From assembly GCA_016785225.1 (NCBI GenBank), contig JAFBJZ010000422.1, positions 5,014,001 to 5,078,000 on the forward strand: a stretch of 64,000 bases of DNA, written 5' to 3'. Positions 47,201 through 56,200 of the stretch are shown piece by piece. Both the position numbers and the translations under genes were made by a program. The notes below the pieces were generated by a model that saw only the letters and a program-made list of their open reading frames with translations, was not told the origin of the DNA and searched no databases. Each line of letters opens with the position of its first letter. Position 1 is the stretch's first letter. Origin of the DNA: Psettodes erumei (Eukaryota > Chordata > Actinopteri > Pleuronectiformes > Psettodidae).

Positions 47201-50200
47201 TATATTGTAAAGGTAGGGCCAAAAACAGTGAAAGTGTGACTACAGAATATTCACCGGAGAAATGGAGTGCATAAGATCTATGACCTGAGCATTGTAATTG
47301 GGATTTTTCTTTTTCTAAATTTACAGTATCCACACTTTAAAATGTCATGCTGACTTCAGTGGTGTCATTTCACAAAAGGTTGTTCTGTTACAATTTCAGT
47401 TGTTCTATTACAATTTCATCATATAAAATCCCATAAAGAATAATATTAGTTTTATCAAGAGACTTGCACATGTACTGTGGTTGTTCTTCTGATTGCAATT
47501 GCCTCAAGAAATTAATTGACTTACTTGGGACAGGATATTAATCCTACAACAACCTTTGTTTTCTAGACTTAAAAAACTTCAGCTTTATAATGACTTGAAG
47601 AGTGCCACATCAGCTTTTGCTTGACCTTTTTGTTTTGTGTAACATGTCCCCATATGCTGTTTTTGCAATCCAAAACAGGTGTTCTTCCCAAGTTCAAAGG
47701 GCATGTTTTAGTAGTACAGAAGTACAGAGCCAGGTAACATCAGGCAGGAACTTGTTCTGCAAACCCATACAGAGCCCAACCCCTGCAACTGACAGTGAAA
47801 ATTATATTATTATTATATTATTATCGCATGTAAATACTAGTGCATCTCAAAGAATTTGAATATGAATTTGAAAACTGGATTCAAAAAGCCTAAATGTTCA
47901 TATAGTCTATATTCATTACTTGTAAAGTAAAAAATTTCTAGCTATTTTGTTTCTAATGTAGATGGTTACGGCTTATAGCTCATGAAAATCAGATTTTAAA
48001 AAACCCCAAATGATGCAAAGTATTGGAATTTTTCACCATATTCAAATTTTTGAAAGAGTTAAAAAAAAAAACAAATAATATCAAGAAAATCTCAAGGATT
48101 ATAACTTGGCATCACATGTTATTTTTTACATTTCTGAGCATATGGCTTAACTTGTTCTGTTATGCTAATCATTACTAAGACATATTTATGGCACACATCA
48201 CCACAACATTCAAAGCAAGGTCTCCCTGTATCTTATCACAGCACTAGCGCTGAATACTCCCAGAAATGTGAGGCAGAGGCTCAGTGGACCTGATATGGAG
48301 TGATTCTTCTCCAGGGCCGCATCCATGGGACTGTGGCTCTGATTTCAGTTATCACTGACAGAGACCTGTCAAACACTTAGCACGTATCTTAGCCTTCCCT
48401 TGATCCAATTAATTAGGGCCTAACAAGGCATGGGGAGGGAAGGGATTTGGATCTGCAGGGTGGAGACAGAGTCAAAGATCTAATGAGACATGAGGAGTCC
48501 TGCAGTGTCAAAGAAAGTTCTGAACATGTAACATTCTGACTGAGGGTTCCAACCACATGTTAAAGTGATCCTTGATTTGGAAAGGGGAACCTTGGTGCAC
48601 ACCATTTGCAGTCATTGCATCATTCTCTGTGTTTGAAATAATGAATCAAGTGTTATGATCCATGTCCTTTTGGGTTTCTGTCTGGTGTGTCTTCTCCTGG
48701 TGTTGTTATCTGTTAGGGCTCCCCCTGGTGTTCTTCCCCTTTTTTGGTTAATCACCTGGTTAATTCCCCGCACCTGTGTCTTGTTTGCTCGTCACTCCCC
48801 AGTGTATTTAAACCCTGCCTCACACTTCCCTGATGTTGAAATGTGACCATTTCATGCCTAAGCTGAGAACCCTGTATGCTAGCCTGATCGGTTTTCGTAG
48901 ACACGTTTATGCCTGACCACCGTTTCTTGCCCTAGCCCATTGGATTTGTTTGCTGTGCTCTGGTTTTTGACTCGGACTGTTTGACTACACTTCTGGTTTT
49001 GCTGCCCTGGTTTTCTGACCCTGATAACGGACTTGTGACACAGATTTTTGGATTTGCGACTTTTGGATTGTCGATAATAAAGATCATTGCCAGCACACAC
49101 TGTCTTGCGCCTGGTTCCTGCACTGTTCATCACATCAAGTAGTGGTGAATGGAGGTGGCATCCTCTTCTGCATGGAGCAGATGTTGTAAATCCACCACAG
49201 CTCACACAGACAGGTGCCCTCCAGCCAGTTCCTGTCTGCTGACTTGGTAACGGTGTGTTTCCTTTCCTGGCACACTGGTGGAATCGAGCAGTGCTCGGTC
49301 CAGCCTCTAAAATCGCCACATTGCAAGGTTATACAACAGAGCATAAGTTGACTGATCACCACAGGAGGGTGTAGGTGGAAAGGAATGTACAAATGTGTAT
49401 ATGTTTTAATATTGAGAGCAACACTAAGTAAATGCTCTATAGAGTCCTTTTCATTAATGAGATGAAGGATCTGCTTATAGTAACAGACACTCCAGTCTAC
49501 TGTCAATCCAAAATAGACTTTTATTATCCTTAAGTCTTAGATATAAAAATGGATGCTGACTGTAAGAAGATCAAGATTTCCATCATTAGTGAATCATTTG
49601 CCAACTTGATATAAAAATTTTGTAATATAGCGTTGGGGTTAGCATGATGCCTATTGACTGATTAATTGCTATGTCTGTAAAAAGCCTGACAGTGTTGGTG
49701 ACTGCCCGAACAAAACCCAAAAACCTTTAATTTTATCATTGTCGTGTACAAGAAAAAGCAGCAAATCCTCACAGCTGCAAACTGTGAATAATTTGACGTG
49801 TTTACTTCAACCAATGACTTTCTGTCAGTTGCCAAACTGGTGAAGTCAATAATTAGCACTAGTTTGCAGAGAGGGGAGGGGAATAGAGGGAAAAGCCAGC
49901 GCCAACACTTCGGCTGAATAAACCGTTAAAGTCATGAGACATCTTTAAACTGTTGCTATTCAGAACTGGGTCGGCTAAATCAACACACTAATATTTTGGA
50001 TTTGAAAACTTCCAGTATGCAAGGTAACTTTTTTTGGCATGTCATTCTACTGACCTACAGCTTCTTTTATTAATATCATTAATGTTGGTGGTTCACATTG
50101 ATCAAACTTGATATTCAGACACTTTTCATCCATCCATCCATCATCTGTACTCACTTAGATGTAGAATTTGTCATAGCAGAGTGGAGCATACTTCACCACG

Positions 50201-53200
50201 CACTGCGTGAGAAGCAGAGAGATAGTCTTCTCGGGGCTGGCACATACAGTGCAGGCGAGCATATCTGCATTCAGACCTGGGGGAGTGTAGTTTCCAGTTC
50301 ACTTGAAGAGGTGAAAGGAGAAACATGCAACTCCACGAACAAAAGGAACAGGGCCAAGGTTCAAACCCGGGACCTTCTCGCTGAGATGACACTGCCAGTC
50401 AATGAGTCAGTGTTGTACATAGTTGGAACAGTAATACAATATATGACAAATGCAGTGTGTACTGCGGAGCTGGTGATGTTGGCAGCTGCAAAATTAACAT
50501 GTAGTCATGATAAATGAAGTGCAATTGTTGGTGGTTGTAGCCACAGATGATGAGCATTTTAATTTAAATTTGTTGTAAATATGTAGACACAGTTTAATGT
50601 TACTGGATTAACAGTTGTGTAGATGTTTGTTTTTTCATTCTCAGACAACTGATGGGAAACCTGTCTATGTTGATGCGCTTTGTGGATGCATTTGCATTGG
50701 TAGATAGACTTCTTTTTTGAGTGATTTAGTGATTTTGCCCATCCCCTCATAGGTCTGGGGTTCAGATTTCATGGGCAAGGTTGGACTGATGTTTCTTCTC
50801 CTCGAAGGCTATAAAGAAGTAACCAGTAAGGACATTGTGTGAGTGACGTGGCAGTGACTGCGAAGGTCCCTGGATAGCTGTTAGGTTATGATCTCATTTC
50901 CATACTGCCATTTCCTTTATTTCATATTTCTGGGTCTAGACGGTAATTCAATTTACATTGTGCAAACAAGCATTTCCAGTTATTCCTTTTTATTGTGGCT
51001 ACGATGAGGCCACAAACTGATTTCACTGATTTGATTAACTGAAGAGCTCCTCCTGGGCATAAAAGATGCTGAATTAATTTTAGTGAAAAACTGTTTGGTG
51101 CCAAAGCTCAGCTGGTATATGGTCTAGTCTGGGAATGCTGATAAGAAACTATTCCATTTGCAGGCTGAACTGCGGTGTAATTCACTCACCAGTGCATGTA
51201 AACAAACAATGAAATGGTAATTAAATACTATAAAGTTGTAGGCTGCACTTATTTTGATTAAATAACAGCAATAATACAGCACACAGTGCATATGCACAGC
51301 TACAGATATCAAAAAATTCAGTTAGCTGTCTGTCATAAAACCTGTGTTGGGAACGTAAGGATACAAGGTAGCTGCATCCATCATTTGCAAGCAGTGTTGT
51401 CTAAGTTCCCTTTCTGGTCCAAGTCGGTTCATAAAGTTTTCTCTCACTTTTTCTCAGCTTTTGGTTCACATCGCTTTGGACTTCCCTGGAAAACATATGA
51501 GGCAACGTAATAGGCCAGTTTTTATGCAAAAAATTAGTTAAGTTGGAGAAATTATACAGAACCATGAGATGCAAAATATTTTCACAGGCTTTTAAAACTT
51601 AAAGCGGTAGTTTCTGCCACTTCTTTAGAATATTTTACACAACACTGCCCAAAAGGCTCACCACAATATGATACAGGAGCTCTTGACTGGAGGAAAATTG
51701 CAAAGGAGTAAAGGAATTAATCTCAGCAGCTGTCATCTCTATTTAGAGGTTTCAAAAACAGGACAGATGATTGGCTCATCAGAAAGTCACTTCACTGTCT
51801 GCACTCTGCAGTTATTAATGCCAGCAAGTCAAAGAGGAAATGGAATGCACAGTATATTAATCAAAGGGGAAGCTCAAAACTGACTGAAGGTTATTACGCT
51901 GGCATAAGAGATGGTACTGTTATTTTCAGGCAAAACAGCCCACATCTGCCAATCTTATCATTTTTAAGAGGATTACGTCTGTCTGAATCTCACCTATGAA
52001 GTCTATGTAAATGCAGTCTTACAACTTTTTGCTGAAATAATACTGTCGTTTGAGTCTGAGTAAATCTGAATCTGAGTTAAAATAACTTATGTCCACTCAC
52101 TGGCCTTGTTGCGGCAGTGAAAATAATAATTTCACAGTCAGCTAACCGGAGGAGGGAGACCAAGAAATATGTCCTTGGACCTTTGTCGCATGTACTCTTC
52201 CAAGATTTGCCTCCATCTATCTTCATGAAACTTCAGTCCCCTGAATAGATTTAGCAGTGTCCCAGAAATACAACAAGGAGGTAGGAAGTGGAGCCTAGGC
52301 CCCCCATTTGAAATTGTGTCACAGTGGGGCTGTGCCTACTTGTCTGGAACACTCATTCTCTCTGGATAAACACCTCTGAGCTAATGAGCCTCTGTTTGGC
52401 CCTTAGAGGCTACTGTGTCTGTGACCTCAGAGCCGTTTTCTGAATTTTTAACGGGCCTAATGGGGAGGGAGAGAGAGAGAGAATTTAGTATCATCAGGAG
52501 CCCCACTTCTGCAAAGTGCTGTGTCATTTTCACCCTTTGTCTCTAAACTTGGTGATCAATAGAAGTTTTCAACAAATGTGCAAGACAGATTAAAGGACTC
52601 TTTCTGTGAAATGCCAGTGTCATTTGATTTAAGAAGATGCCTCTGGTGCCTGAGTGGCAGTTATACAGTCAGTTTGTAGCACCTCTCTGCCTTTTTAGCC
52701 ACAACCAAAGAGCACATCTTCTTACATAACAGATAATCAAAGCTGGTGACTGAGGGTAATGCCGTGTCGGCCAAAGGAAGAGGGGGTTGGGCGAAAGCAA
52801 GACACTGTTTGATATTGATATTAGATAGTGTATAGCATGTCCATCCCACATGTTTTACTGAGTTAATCTTGAATTGTCACAAAGGAACAGAATGACATCA
52901 TCTGTCTATGTTGGTATGCAGTGTGCTTTCTTTCACTAAACCCACAATTTTTTGTCCAATACAGCCAGATAAGACTGAGGTAAATTAATCTGCAGGCCCA
53001 GCAGTTCTCAGAACACATTTAAATCCAATAAAAACAGAGTGTACTTTTGGGAAGATTGATTTACAACCACCAGATGTCAAGTTCCTCTTCAAAAACAAAG
53101 CATTTAACCATAAGCTTGATTGTTCCTCCAATTTTAACCACATTGGGTTTTTCTTGGCAAAACCTTTGCCAGTGGTTACTCTTACGTGGCCTGTACTTCA

Positions 53201-56200
53201 GTGTTTGTTTATGTTTAAACCTGAAGGAAAAGCCAAATGAAAACAAAAAATGTTTCAGCACTATGGGCCTGAAGGGCCATGTTGGTTTGTAACATTTATA
53301 CTATGTTAAATCACCAAACCTTTTTGCCTCTTTAGCTGTAGAATGCTCCACTGTGTTCCCCAGCTAGTCTCTGTGTCTGTCTGTTGTTTGGTGCAGGGCG
53401 TGAAGCACACAGATTTTCTAACAGCATTTTTACTGAAAACAGCTGTCTGCTCCAGAGTAGAGGTGTGTTTTTTCACTACAATTCAGACCTGTCACAGAGA
53501 CAGTGTCATTTACAGAAGTGACAATATGAAAATGTAGACTTTAGCAGCTTTAAGTACCTAATAATAAAATCCCAGTGTTCTCATAAAAAATCACAAACAT
53601 TCATGTTTGTTAAAATATGACAATAAAATTGCTTGACATTTTTAAATATATGCCAACATGACAGTTTGACATGAGGATGGTAGTGTGCTACATGAATGAA
53701 TAGACAATAAGCATTTTTAAATTCTGTACTATCTATTATCACTCGAAATTAGGGTCTATCCTATTTTTATTTTTATACTAAGCCACTAAGCCTTATGACA
53801 TGGACATGAATCTAAGAGATGAGCGTTGTATACTGTGTTTCCTCAATACTTGTCATTGGTCTGTTTCTCCGAATAGAATTCCTTCAGTCGCATAAATCTC
53901 AACATGTAAACACATTCAGTAATGAGTGAACAGTGATGCTTTAAACCTGGAGGCACTTGACTACCATAATGGATTGGGGCTTTATACTGGGACTCATTTG
54001 TTTTTCACCCACATACATCACACCTAATCAATGCTATGTCTTTGGTTTTAACCCTCCCCCTGCATGCCCTGACAGTGTCACTGCTTGCCTCAGCCTTTCA
54101 GACTTTTCAACTGTGAGCAGCACTTTAACTCTAAACTTTACATACAGTTTAAAGTTATTATAGTTTAATATTACAGGCAGATGATTATTTGAGAAAAAGA
54201 ATAATGTCACCATTAAAGGTCAGAGCTGTCAGACTGACTGACATTAGATGAATGGCAATGTGCCAACTCAACAGCAGATTTTAAAACCTCAATAATTACA
54301 TTTAAAGGCATTTTTTAGCGCTCTGACAATAGAGAAGCTGGAGAAGGAAGGCAGCCCAAAGGAAAAGTGTTACAGCCTTTCTGTCTCTAAAGCTTTTAAC
54401 CTGCAGCTCTGCCAGTGAGTGAATGTTACTTAAATGTATTGATAGGGTTTAGATGGAAAACTCATATCCTTTATGGAGTTTTATTTCCTGTCGACCAAGA
54501 GGTTCATGAGATGCAACCCTTGCTGTTGAAGTCCGATAATCAGTTATTTTAAAAGTTCAGTAAAGGAACTTTGTGGACAGATGCATTAAGTCCTTACTGG
54601 AGCATTTATGCCAAAATCCATAGTATTTTCTGTCTTTCCTCATCTGTTTTATCGCGTTACATTTAAGGAATGGTTAAGGTAAAGATTCACAATTTAACCC
54701 CCTTTCAGACTGAATTACTGGAGGCTGGCTGGTGTCCACAGGGCTGACATAAACTTTGTGTATGTTTACTGGTATTGGCTCACATGTCAGCTGTATAAGA
54801 TGTCAGAACAGAAACAACAAATATATGTGATGTAGATATCTGTAACACAGTTAGTTCACTAAAATGTTTGATTATAAAATAAAACACTAAGTAGATATCT
54901 TAATCCTAATTATTTACCAACCAAATTTAAATTAACCTTATCAAAAATGTTTGTTGTTGATATGCAAGCTTGGATTAATGTCATTCTGTTGCAGTTGAAA
55001 TTTCTAACCATAAGATTTCTATAACTACAGATTTCTAATAATCCTACAGAAAATATTAGCAGTGATTTTGGTGATACTAATTTTTGATTTGTGTCATTTC
55101 TCTGAAAATTCTATTAAAAAGAAGTGAAGAAAAGTTGTTTTATAAATAAAAATTGTTTTATAAACATTATAAACAATTTTTAGAGGTACAGGTACAGTGC
55201 ACGTAGTTAAAAATGATGAAGCCTCATACCAACAGCCCCAAAATGAAATCTACTTTGGTGCTGTTAGGGTCAGGGGTCTAAAATCGGGCTATATTTTTCC
55301 TACAGTCATTGCCAAATTGTATGTACACTATTCTGTTCAAGGACAGTTCCTATTAAAAAAGAAAGTAATAGAATTTAGAGATGATAGGATCCATTGGTGA
55401 ACAAAGTGCCATGAAACCATGATTTCTAAATAAAACTTTACTCTGATCATCACAAAAACACTTAAAATGATCACAAAATATGTTTAAACTGCCATAGTTA
55501 CAGCAGTTTGTGCAAAATTGAAACTGTGCTGACACTCTGAAAAATGGCATCCAGCATCATTAGGCATGCATAATCATACAAGTATTAGTGATAGAACTTG
55601 CACGATTATTTAGGTATTTAACCCTGACCAACAGCATATTAATCTTCAAATACAGATCACATTCATGTGTTATTTTGTCATTCAAGGGGTTTCTGTGTTG
55701 GCATTGATGTCTGGGTAGAACTCCCAGCACTATCTCCTCTCCCCATTTTATGGGGATTAAAGAGCTGACCTCTCTGTGCCACAGGGAGAAAGCACTGAAC
55801 ATGTGATGGGTTCTCTGTTCACCTTGCGTACGATACCTGGCCTTCAAATGAGATTCATGACAAATCCCCTACAAGAGGCCAGCCAATATGCTAGGTAATA
55901 GCGTGCTTGCCAGTACTTATCTGTCTCCATTAAAGACACAGGTCATATCCCACAATGTCAAAACCATTAAATCCAAAAATATAGTGTGATCACTAAAGCT
56001 GGGCACTGTTGTTAAGAGGCAGCTCTGTTAGAGGAAGGAGATTAAAAATAGTAAGTCTGATGAGGAAAAAAGAAAAAAATCGGAAGACAAACTAAAAATC
56101 TATGACAAGCCTTAATCAAAATTGAAATTATTGGAAGTCCAACATGCATATCCTTACCAGCTACCCATGGTTTTTCCCTGCAACCATTGCCAGTTTCAGT

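Noticed and set aside
50121..50397. Possible tRNA gene from the GGTTCAAACCC box
   Set aside because: No matching A-box or cloverleaf; the order of surrounding phrases fits a dispersed repeat instead.
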